Of a DNA stretch of 64,000 bases, positions 16,449 through 23,604 are shown piece by piece. Below the pieces are notes generated by a model, which did not search any database, was not told the origin of the DNA, and worked only from the letters and a program-made list of their open reading frames with translations. Both the position numbers and the translations under genes were made by a program. Each line of letters opens with the position of its first letter. Positions within the stretch are counted from its first letter, which is position 1. Source of the stretch: Flectobacillus sp. BAB-3569 (GTDB lineage Bacteria > Bacteroidota > Bacteroidia > Cytophagales > Spirosomataceae); NCBI RefSeq assembly GCF_002270355.1, contig NZ_NJFZ01000022.1, positions 1-64,000 of the forward strand. Reading direction: 5' to 3'.

Positions 16449-16836
16449 ATGGAGTACCATGCTGAAAAGTTATTTCGGTTGCAATGCCCATAGCACTAAA
16501 TCGAATACCCATAGACAATGCACTAGATTTCTGTGTCTTGTTTTGACAATGTGTGCCCGGTTCAAAAAAGTAAATATAGTATTTTTGATTACGGTCGGCC
16601 AACTGTTGAATGTCTGGTTTTCCTAAGTAATCATCCATATCGTTGGCACTAACGCCTCTTATTTCTTCTTTCAGGCTTTTTACTTTTTCTAACATGGCTA
16701 ACCGTTTTCCCTGACAACCACCTCTATCTGACTTCCATGTTTCCAAATCGAGTCCTTCCAACTTGGGTTGCTTGGTACAAGCCATAGTACTAATCAATAA
16801 AAATATCCCGATGAACCCGTTGATAATTTTTTTCAT
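16447..16836 (-). CDS. Small lipoprotein of unknown function
   Basis: The 129-residue protein has a lipoprotein signal with lipobox LISTMAC (Cys about 20). The mature part contains YLGKPDIQQLADRNQKYYIYFFEPGTHC, a helix-helix-beta pattern reminiscent of SmpA/BamE-like folds, though I cannot assign it to that family. Two further Cys (in GGCQGKR and GTHCQNK) could form a disulfide. It lies just upstream of the aminotransferase end on the same strand and may share its transcript. Confidence 0.7.
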   Translation of the reverse strand: MKKIINGFIGIFLLISTMACTKQPKLEGLDLETWKSDRGGCQGKRLAMLEKVKSLKEEIRGVSANDMDDYLGKPDIQQLADRNQKYYIYFFEPGTHCQNKTQKSSALSMGIRFSAMGIATEITFQHGTP

Positions 16837-16852
16837 GTTGATAAATATTTTG

Positions 16853-17998
16853 TTATAATTTACTCAATCGCTCGCCAGCTATCTCTAAGGTTTGGTCATC
16901 TTTGGCAAAACAAAATCTCAAAATTTTGTAATCGTTTTTCTGATGATAAAAAACAGAAACAGGAATACTAGCTACACCGATTTCTTTGGTAAGTCGCTGT
17001 GCTAATGCCAAATCGTTCTCGTCGGTAATGTTAGCATAATTGACACACTGGAAAAAGCTACCACTTGCTGGAATCCATTCAAATCTACTACCCTGAATAC
17101 ATGCAATAAACTTATCTCGCTTTTCTTGATAAAACTGCGATACTGATAAATAGTTATCAGGTTCTTGCAAAAACTCAGCTAATGCATATTGAATAGGCGT
17201 TACGGTTGAAAATGTAAGCCATTGATGGACTTTTCTAAACTCTTCGCTGAGCTGTTGTGGAGCTAAACAATATCCCACTTTCCAACCAGTAACATGAAAT
17301 GTTTTACCAAACGAGCCACATACAAAGGTACGCTTTTGAAGCTCAGGATGACGAATAGGGCTCCAATGATTATGACCATCAAAGATAATATGCTCATATA
17401 CTTCATCGCTAACGATAAAAATATTGGTATCCTTGACAATGGCTGCTAGCTGTTCAAGGTCGTCTTTGCTCATGACAGTTCCTGTTGGATTGTGGGGCGT
17501 ATTGAGCAAAATGAGTTTTGTCTTTTCTGTGATTTTAGCTTTTACAACGTTCCAATCTATCTGGTAGTTGTTTTCTGGAGTAAGTGTAACATATACAGGA
17601 ATACCGCCGTTGAGGCGAACGGCTGGTTCGTAAGAATCGTAGTTGGGCTCAAGTAAGATAACCTCGTCGCCTGTTTGTACCACAGCTGTGATGGCGGCGT
17701 ATAGTGCCTCAGTTGCACCCGAAACAATGGTAACTTCTTGGTCAGGATGATAGGAAATGCCGTAAAGATCTGATGTTTTTTGTGCAATGATTTCACGCAA
17801 AGGCTGAATTCCAGACAATGGAGCATATTGGTTCATGCCTTTGCGTAAATATTTTTCAACTAATTCAATCAATTTGGGAGAACACTCAAAATTAGGAAAG
17901 CCTTGTGACAAATTGAGTGCGCCGTGGTCATTGGCTAGTTTAGACATGACCGTAAAAATGGTAGTACCAATATGGGGTTGCTTAGATTGTAATTGCAT
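16853..17998 (-). CDS. PLP-dependent aminotransferase, methionine/kynurenine type (YbdL-like)
   Basis: The 381-residue class-I aminotransferase carries the Schiff-base lysine in SFGKTFHVTGWK (K232), the NTPHNPTG substrate-carboxylate motif (N170), SGATEALY and the C-terminal arginine in LRFCFAK. The SFGKTFHVTGWKVGYCLAP block closely matches the methionine aminotransferase YbdL/MtnE-like branch, which transaminates Met, Phe or kynurenine. A role in methionine salvage or amino-acid catabolism is inferred. No other methionine-salvage gene is adjacent. Confidence 0.85.
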   Translation of the reverse strand: MQLQSKQPHIGTTIFTVMSKLANDHGALNLSQGFPNFECSPKLIELVEKYLRKGMNQYAPLSGIQPLREIIAQKTSDLYGISYHPDQEVTIVSGATEALYAAITAVVQTGDEVILLEPNYDSYEPAVRLNGGIPVYVTLTPENNYQIDWNVVKAKITEKTKLILLNTPHNPTGTVMSKDDLEQLAAIVKDTNIFIVSDEVYEHIIFDGHNHWSPIRHPELQKRTFVCGSFGKTFHVTGWKVGYCLAPQQLSEEFRKVHQWLTFSTVTPIQYALAEFLQEPDNYLSVSQFYQEKRDKFIACIQGSRFEWIPASGSFFQCVNYANITDENDLALAQRLTKEIGVASIPVSVFYHQKNDYKILRFCFAKDDQTLEIAGERLSKL

Positions 17999-18077
17999 GT
18001 AAAAAATCTGCCATTGTGAACATGCAAAATAAGGTAAGGATTAGCAAGTATCCCAATATATCGACAAGTATTAGGGC

Positions 18078-19202
18078 TTAAATTTCAAGAAACCATTCGA
18101 GATATCCTTGTTCTATAATCCCCTGAACCTCTAAGTCTTCGTTAAAAATAACCATATTAGCTGGAAACCCTTCTTCTATCTTTCCTAAGGTGTGGTCTTG
18201 TTGGATAGCTTGAGCTGGATATGTAGAGGCCATACGCAAGGATTCATCGAGAGGAATACCTACTTTTAAGTAGCAGTTTATAACTCCCTGAATCATACTG
18301 AGCGCCGAACCTGATAAAATACCATTGGTATCGGTATAGCGATCACCAGCATGAATAAACTTATAATCGCCAGAGGTGTCCTCGGTAACGGCATCGGTGA
18401 TGATAAAGAGGCGTTCGCCCATCATTTTTTTCGAAATACTTACCGTCGGATAACTTACGTGTACGCCATCAGGAATAATACTTGCCCAAACATCGCTATC
18501 ATAAGTCGCACCTACAAGTCCTGGCTCACGACTCTGAAACTGTGACATGGCATTGAAAAGATGGGTAACTCTTCTAATACCTTTATCAAAAGCCTCTGTT
18601 GCTTGTTCGTAAGTCGCAGAACTATGTCCCGCCGCAATAATGATATGACTGTCGAGTAAATATTCAAGTTGCTCCTTGGTAAATTCCTCTGGTGCTATTG
18701 TCATGTAGGTAGGTAAACCCTTTGAGGCTTCTACTACTTGAATGAGTTCTTCATTGCTGGGTTTTCGGATAAATTCGGCTACGTGTGCACCACGTTTAGG
18801 AAAACTAAAATATGGTCCTTCTAAATGTAAGCCCGCCAAACCTTTTCCGCCTTGTGCCAAATAATCTTTAGCCACTTGAATTGCCTCTAATATTTTATCA
18901 AGAGGTGTAGAAGAAAGAGTAATTTGAAAATGACTTGTTCCTGAGCGACGTATTTCTTGATAAGTTTTTTGAATAGTCTGGATACTTGTACTAGAATTAA
19001 AAAGACTTCCACCGCCTCCATAAATTTGGATATCGACAAAGGATGGAGCTATGGAATATCCTCTCATATCTACAGTCGAGAGTTCGCTATCGATTTGTTC
19101 TTCAGGAATAATTTGCAAAATGCTATCATCCTTGATGACAATTGCGTATTGCTCAAGAATTTTTGAAGAAGTATAAATTTTGCAGTTTTTTAATGCATAC
19201 AT
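18078..19202 (-). CDS. nagA: N-acetylglucosamine-6-phosphate deacetylase
   Basis: The 374-residue amidohydrolase-fold enzyme removes acetate from GlcNAc-6-phosphate in amino-sugar and cell-wall recycling. Visible landmarks are the metal ligand E129 in LHLEGPYF, H193 in AAGHSSATYE, H214 in THLFNAMS, and catalytic D270 in IITDAVTED. The N-terminal strand IAPSFVDIQIYGGGG replaces the usual PGFIDxHxHG, as in single-metal NagA enzymes. No nagB is nearby. It precedes the aminotransferase gene on the same strand with a spacing of about 80 nt. Confidence 0.93.
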   Translation of the reverse strand: MYALKNCKIYTSSKILEQYAIVIKDDSILQIIPEEQIDSELSTVDMRGYSIAPSFVDIQIYGGGGSLFNSSTSIQTIQKTYQEIRRSGTSHFQITLSSTPLDKILEAIQVAKDYLAQGGKGLAGLHLEGPYFSFPKRGAHVAEFIRKPSNEELIQVVEASKGLPTYMTIAPEEFTKEQLEYLLDSHIIIAAGHSSATYEQATEAFDKGIRRVTHLFNAMSQFQSREPGLVGATYDSDVWASIIPDGVHVSYPTVSISKKMMGERLFIITDAVTEDTSGDYKFIHAGDRYTDTNGILSGSALSMIQGVINCYLKVGIPLDESLRMASTYPAQAIQQDHTLGKIEEGFPANMVIFNEDLEVQGIIEQGYLEWFLEI

Positions 19203-19276
19203 AAGTTAAATGGTTAATGTAGTAAATGAGGTAAGCTTGTGCAGTAATATGAATACGATTGATGAGAGATAAACAC

Positions 19277-20119
19277 TTATTGAATTGTTTCTACATCAAC
19301 CACGATTTTCCAAGTATTATTAGATTCTTGTTGCCAAACTCTCAGAAAACAGCCCTTAATGTCTTTATCTGTAGCTTTTCCAGAAATGCTTCCATAAACA
19401 CAAGCAAAGTCAGTGGCCTGAGATACGATAGTTTTGAGACCTGTATAAATCAGTTTTTTCTGATAATTTTTTTGCAAAAAAGCTACAGCGTTGTCTTTTC
19501 CTTCTATTGGTAGGTAATTATCTCGGATTAATAAGACCTTTTCGGAAAGATGTGGCTCATGCGGGTTCAAAGCTGTTTGAGCATTTTTCCAATAATAGAA
19601 ATCCTTCATGAATACAAAACGCTCTGCTTGAATCACAGAATTGCTTGATGGTTTGAAGGTACTAAATCTTTCTTTGAGTGCTTGGTTGGGGTTGACTTTG
19701 TGCGCCACACCAATATCGGCACGAACACGCCAATCACCAGTGTTTTGTTTTTGCCAAAGTGTTACAAATGTACCAGTTGCGGAGGCTGGCGCTTGCTCAT
19801 TAGCGGAAGCTTGCCAATTACCAATAGAATATCCTAAATCGCCTGAAAGCGCCATGCCTGCATAAATCGGTTGCCATTGTAATAAGCCTTGTGGCTTTTT
19901 ATTTTTCCAGACCTCCAAACCATTTTGTGGCATTCCTTTTTCAAAAACTACGCCATCAGGCGCTAAAAAATAAAGAAAGGCAGCTGGTGTATTTTTATCT
20001 AATGCCATTTTAGCAAACGCTTTTTCCGTCGCAATCATTTGAGTGATAGCTTCTTTGGGTAAGGTATCATGAAAACGGAAAGCCGTCAATAACAAGCAGA
20101 TAAAAAAAGTAAATCGCAT
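19277..20119 (-). CDS. Secreted SnoaL/DUF4440-like protein
   Basis: The 280-residue protein begins with a hydrophobic signal sequence (FTFFICLLLTAF). It appears to contain two NTF2-like halves. The first (about 25-145) has MIATEKAFAKMALDKNTPAAFLYFLAPDGVVF and GDWRVRADIGV. The second (about 165-280) has DNYLPIEGKDNAVAFLQKNY and NTWKIVVDVETIQ. The cone-shaped DUF4440/SnoaL fold is inferred from this pattern. No catalytic residues can be assigned and the function is unknown. Confidence 0.7.
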   Translation of the reverse strand: MRFTFFICLLLTAFRFHDTLPKEAITQMIATEKAFAKMALDKNTPAAFLYFLAPDGVVFEKGMPQNGLEVWKNKKPQGLLQWQPIYAGMALSGDLGYSIGNWQASANEQAPASATGTFVTLWQKQNTGDWRVRADIGVAHKVNPNQALKERFSTFKPSSNSVIQAERFVFMKDFYYWKNAQTALNPHEPHLSEKVLLIRDNYLPIEGKDNAVAFLQKNYQKKLIYTGLKTIVSQATDFACVYGSISGKATDKDIKGCFLRVWQQESNNTWKIVVDVETIQ

Positions 20120-20131
20120 ATCGTATAAATA

Positions 20132-20257
20132 TTGAGTGAATTAGTGATTTGTGATTGAGTGATTTTACAAATATCTATCTCCTCAGACGCACTGCTTTGT
20201 AAATTATAGATTAAAAATTAATCACTCATTCGCCAATCACTCAAACACTCAATAATT
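20132..20257. repeat. Intergenic fold-back, family A
   Basis: A left arm at 20132-20165, built of GAGTGAATTAGTGATT and GTGATTGAGTGATT words, faces a complementary right arm at 20220-20257 built of AATCACTCATTCGCC and AATCACTCAAACACTCAAT words. The loop is about 54 nt. It occupies most of the spacer between the amidase and SnoaL-like genes. Confidence 0.65.
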
Positions 20258-20276
20258 GAAGTTATTATGAAAATAG

Positions 20277-21944
20277 CTATTTCTTGAGCCACTCTGGGTG
20301 CTTTTTGTGGAAATCAGTAGCATCTTGGTAAATTTTGGCTACCTCTAGCAACTTGCCTTCTCCAAACAATTTCCCCATAAAAGTAATACTTGTTGGGCGT
20401 CCTTCTGGACGGAATCCATTGGGTAATACTACACAAGGGTGCCCCGACAAATTGGTTAATGTCAAATTGGCATTACCAAAGGCTGGTGAAATATAAACGT
20501 CTATATCTTTGAGTTTAGTCTCCATTTCCTGAATAAGCTTGGTACGGAGACGATTGGCCTGTAGGTATTCTACCGCAGGAATAAAACGAGAGGCACGGAA
20601 TGAATTTGGCCAAGCATTCTTGATTTGTCTGACCATCGTATCATCTTTGCCATTGCGTGTTAGCTCATCAAATGCCGTAGCTGCTTCGGCACTCAGGATA
20701 ATAGTCATATCTCCTACTGGGTAATTTGGTAGTTCAAGAGGAATTAACTCTGCGCCCAATTTGCGTAAAGTTACCAAGGATAGAGAATCCTGCGCCTTGG
20801 TCGGATAATTTCGGTCAAAATCTTTTTTCAAATAAGCAATTCGGATACCTTTCAAATCTTTTCTATTTCCATTAAAACTAAACGAAGCGTCAATGGTACT
20901 GAGGTCTTTTCCGTCAGTTCCTTTAATAGCATTAAAGACAATTGCACAATCTTCGACTGTTCTACAAATAGGGCCAAGTTTATCCATCGACCAGCTCAAT
21001 GCCATTGCACCTGTACGAGGCACACGACCAAAACTTGGACGTAAGCCCGTTGTGCCACATTCGGAAGAAGGGGATACAATAGAGCCTAAAGTTTCGGAGC
21101 CAATCGCAAATGGTAATAGTCCAGCCGAAACAGATGACGCCGAACCTGCCGACGAGCCTGACGAACCACGTTTGAGGTTCCATGGGTTTTTGGTTGTTCC
21201 TCCAAACCAAACATCTCCCCAAGCTAGCTCTCCGAGTGTTAGTTTGGCACAAAGCACAGCGCCAGCTTCTTCGAGACGAGTAATCACAGTGGCATCATAG
21301 TCCAATACTTGGTCTTTGAAAGGTACAGAGCCCCAGGTGGTTTTATATCCTTTTTTGGCTAATAAATCTTTAGCACCATACGGAATACCATGTAATAAGC
21401 CTCTATATTTTCCTTTGGCTATTTCTGCATCGGCTTTTTTGGCTTGTTGAATCGCCAAATCTTCTGTGAGCGTAATCACACATGCCAACTGTTTGTCGTA
21501 GGTTTTTAGTCTTTCCAGAAAAAACTGCGTTAGTTCTAATGAGCTAATTTGTTTGGTTCGAATCAATTCAGCCAATTCGCGAACACTCATAAAAGCCAAA
21601 TCGCTTTTATTTACAGGAAGTTTAACCGCAGAAGTTAACGAAGGAGTAAATTTTGATGGAGTTTTGTCAAAAGTAAATCCAATGGGTAAAGGATTAAAGG
21701 TAACAGCTGGGGCTACCTCATTGTTGATAGATACTTTTCGAATTTCTTCAAAATTTCTTCGATTATCAGTCACATCAAAAAGCATAGAATCAGCTTCAGC
21801 TTCCGTAAAGTCTAATCCTAATAATGATTGAGCGTGACGGATAACATTGGTTGTGATAGGTTGATTTTCAAGTTTTTGATGTATAAAAGCTCCAAGAAAT
21901 AGGCTGCCAACACAAGCCAATGGTAGTACGTAATGTTTTTTCAT
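20277..21944 (-). CDS. Secreted amidase-signature family hydrolase
   Basis: The 555-residue protein has an N-terminal hydrophobic segment (residues about 5-20; signal or anchor) and an amidase-signature core. The Ser-cisSer-Lys triad is recognisable: K192 in IPYGAKDLL, cis-Ser about S265 in RGSSGSSAGSAS, and nucleophile S288 in GSETLGSIVSPSS. The usual GSDTGGS is altered to GSETLGS, which keeps the catalytic serine. The signal sequence and the absence of gatC/gatB partners argue against GatA and for a periplasmic amide hydrolase of unknown substrate. Confidence 0.88.
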   Translation of the reverse strand: MKKHYVLPLACVGSLFLGAFIHQKLENQPITTNVIRHAQSLLGLDFTEAEADSMLFDVTDNRRNFEEIRKVSINNEVAPAVTFNPLPIGFTFDKTPSKFTPSLTSAVKLPVNKSDLAFMSVRELAELIRTKQISSLELTQFFLERLKTYDKQLACVITLTEDLAIQQAKKADAEIAKGKYRGLLHGIPYGAKDLLAKKGYKTTWGSVPFKDQVLDYDATVITRLEEAGAVLCAKLTLGELAWGDVWFGGTTKNPWNLKRGSSGSSAGSASSVSAGLLPFAIGSETLGSIVSPSSECGTTGLRPSFGRVPRTGAMALSWSMDKLGPICRTVEDCAIVFNAIKGTDGKDLSTIDASFSFNGNRKDLKGIRIAYLKKDFDRNYPTKAQDSLSLVTLRKLGAELIPLELPNYPVGDMTIILSAEAATAFDELTRNGKDDTMVRQIKNAWPNSFRASRFIPAVEYLQANRLRTKLIQEMETKLKDIDVYISPAFGNANLTLTNLSGHPCVVLPNGFRPEGRPTSITFMGKLFGEGKLLEVAKIYQDATDFHKKHPEWLKK

Positions 21945-22202
21945 AGAATTGATCTTAGTTTGTTAAATGTATAAAATAAGAGGGTTTTGTTCTACTTTAA
22001 AGTTAAGTCAAAATGAGAAAGAATTGTATGATGAAAGAGAAATTTAGCTCAACATCAAAGATTGAAAGCGAAATGAAATAACAAATAATTGAGAATTTTC
22101 GAGAATAACATATAGTCCGATTTTTTTGTTGATTATCTTTGGCACAGCAAATCTATTGGATAGCGCCACTTTGAATTTTTAACAAACAAAAAACATATTC
22201 TT

Positions 22203-22640
22203 ATGTACGAGATTCTAGTAACTTCTCACTCTTACCTTCGTTGGCTTGTGTTAATGTTGGGTTTGGCTACAACAATTAGTGCCATCATGGGCAAAACTTC
22301 AAAAGCGCAGTTTTCAGATGGTGATCGTAAATTGGGTCTTTTCTTTATGATTTCATGCCACACACAATTGTTACTAGGCTTAGTTCTTTACTTTGTGAGT
22401 CCATTCGGTGCTAAAGCATTCGAAATGGGTATGAAGGAAGTAATGGGTAATGCTTTTTATCGTAAAATCGCTGTTGAGCACGTATTTACCATGATTATTG
22501 CTATCGTTTTGATTACGGTAGGTCATTCAAAAAATAAGCGTGAAACGAGTGATGCAAAAAGATTTAACAACGCATTGATTTTCTTTGGATTAGGCTTGCT
22601 ATTGATTTTGGCTGGTATTCCTTGGAACAAAGCGGTTTAG
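22203..22640 (+). CDS. Four-helix membrane protein, cytochrome-b-like, function unknown
   Basis: The 145-residue protein has four predicted transmembrane helices (about 12-30, 46-66, 86-106, 120-140) and histidines near helix ends (HSYLRW, SCHTQLLLG, VEHVFTM) that could bind haem. This gives it the look of small cytochrome-b-type proteins annotated in Bacteroidota. The assignment is tentative because no decisive motif is present. A TATCTTTG element at 22134-22141 may be its -7 box. Confidence 0.65.
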   Translation: MYEILVTSHSYLRWLVLMLGLATTISAIMGKTSKAQFSDGDRKLGLFFMISCHTQLLLGLVLYFVSPFGAKAFEMGMKEVMGNAFYRKIAVEHVFTMIIAIVLITVGHSKNKRETSDAKRFNNALIFFGLGLLLILAGIPWNKAV

Positions 22641-22667
22641 GAATTAAGTATTAATAATTGCATTATT

Positions 22668-22752
22668 GCGCTCTAGGCCATAAGCTGTAGGCGTTAGGCA
22701 AAAATGTATTCATGATTTTGTTAGAAATACTTTTTGCTTATAGCGTAATGCA
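22668..22752. repeat. Intergenic repeat, family B
   Basis: CTAGGCCATAAGCTGTAGGCG continues into TTAGGC (to 22699), and after about 30 nt TTGCTTATAGCGTAATGCA (22734-22752) partly inverts it. The words CATAAGCTGTAGGC and GTTAGGC are the reverse complement of those at 26561-26600 and 50677-50713. Confidence 0.5.
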
Positions 22753-22790
22753 CGGATAAAATAAGTTTGTCCACCAACCAGACATTCTTT

Positions 22791-22831
22791 AAAAAAGGCT
22801 TATCAGATATTTCTGATGAGCCTTTTTTTTA
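22791..22831 (+). terminator. Rho-independent terminator
   Basis: AAAAAAGGCTTATCAGA pairs with TCTGATGAGCCTTTTTT (one G-T pair) and is followed by extra Ts. It lies 150 nt beyond the membrane-protein gene, after the family B repeat. The rest of the 22641-23012 gap holds only AT-rich sequence and the gmhB promoter. Confidence 0.8.
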
Positions 22832-22972
22832 CCTTTCAATCAAATTTGAAGATTTATCGACGATAAAAGTTTGAAAAGTAGTTATTATTTGTAATTTTTA
22901 TTAAAAAAAATATTCGATAAATTATATAAAAACCTATTGGGATTTCTTCTTATCATTTTGAAAACACATCAA

Positions 22973-23005
22973 TTGACCATTTTTATATAAAACTGATTAA
23001 CTTTG
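22973..23005 (+). promoter_or_regulatory. Predicted promoter of the GmhB-like gene
   Basis: TTG (22973-22975), 22 nt, then TAACTTTG (22998-23005), identical in its -7 box to the his promoter. The predicted start of transcription is only a few bases before the ATG at 23013. The spacer is slightly longer than the usual 19-20. Confidence 0.5.
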
Positions 23006-23012
23006 TAAGGAT

Positions 23013-23525
23013 ATGAATAAGTGTATTTTTTTAGATAGAGATGGTGTTTTGAACGTAGATAGAGTGGACTACGTTTATCGCATCGAAGATTTGATTATTC
23101 CCGAAGGAACAGTAGAAGCGCTAGAGCGCTTAAAGGCTGCGGGTTACTTGTTGATTGTCATTACAAACCAATCAGGTATTGCGAAGGGTATCTACACGCG
23201 CGATGATGTATGGATGTGTCATAATTACTTTCAAGAGCAATGTGGACATTTATTAGATGATTTGTATTTCTGCCCTCATCACGAAAACTTCAACTCGGCA
23301 TCTCTTACTCGCAAGCCTGGCTCGCTGATGATTGAAAAAGCTATTGCCAAATATAAAATCGACCCAGACCAATCTTGGATGATTGGCGATGCACATCGTG
23401 ATATTAAAGCGGGACATCGTGCAGGCGTAAAAACGATACATTTAACAGAAAAACCTGAAGAGTCATTTTCTGAAATTACGACAAATACCTTGTTGGAAGC
23501 AAGCCAGATAATTGTGCCAGCTTAG
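23013..23525 (+). CDS. gmhB: HAD-IIIA phosphatase, heptose-1,7-bisphosphate phosphatase-like
   Basis: The 170-residue HAD hydrolase has the nucleophile motif FLDRDGVLN (D8, D10), the Thr motif VITNQSG and motif IV MIGDAHRDIKAG. Overall it matches GmhB, which dephosphorylates D-glycero-D-manno-heptose 1,7-bisphosphate for lipopolysaccharide core synthesis. The zinc site expected as CPHHP...CxCRKP is degenerate: CPHH (C87-H90) is kept, but the two later cysteines are replaced (SASLTRKP). It could be a zinc-free GmhB or a histidinol-phosphatase-like paralogue. Confidence 0.8.
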   Translation: MNKCIFLDRDGVLNVDRVDYVYRIEDLIIPEGTVEALERLKAAGYLLIVITNQSGIAKGIYTRDDVWMCHNYFQEQCGHLLDDLYFCPHHENFNSASLTRKPGSLMIEKAIAKYKIDPDQSWMIGDAHRDIKAGHRAGVKTIHLTEKPEESFSEITTNTLLEASQIIVPA

Positions 23526-23541
23526 GATTGGAAGATATATT

Positions 23542-23587
23542 CTAACAAAAAAGCCTCTAGGATTGATTCCAGAGGCTTTTTTGTTAG
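23542..23587. terminator. Strong bidirectional terminator
   Basis: CTAACAAAAAAGCCTCT (23542-23558) is perfectly complementary to AGAGGCTTTTTTGTTAG (23571-23587), a 17-bp stem with a 12-nt loop. It sits between the convergent gmhB and rnr genes. Confidence 0.9.
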
Positions 23588-23604
23588 AGCGTCTTGCTCA
23601 AATC

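Noticed and set aside
20893-21300. Plus-strand open frame of 135 codons opposite the amidase gene
   Set aside because: It lies wholly inside the amidase gene in another frame; its low-complexity protein has no family features, while the amidase motifs are complete.
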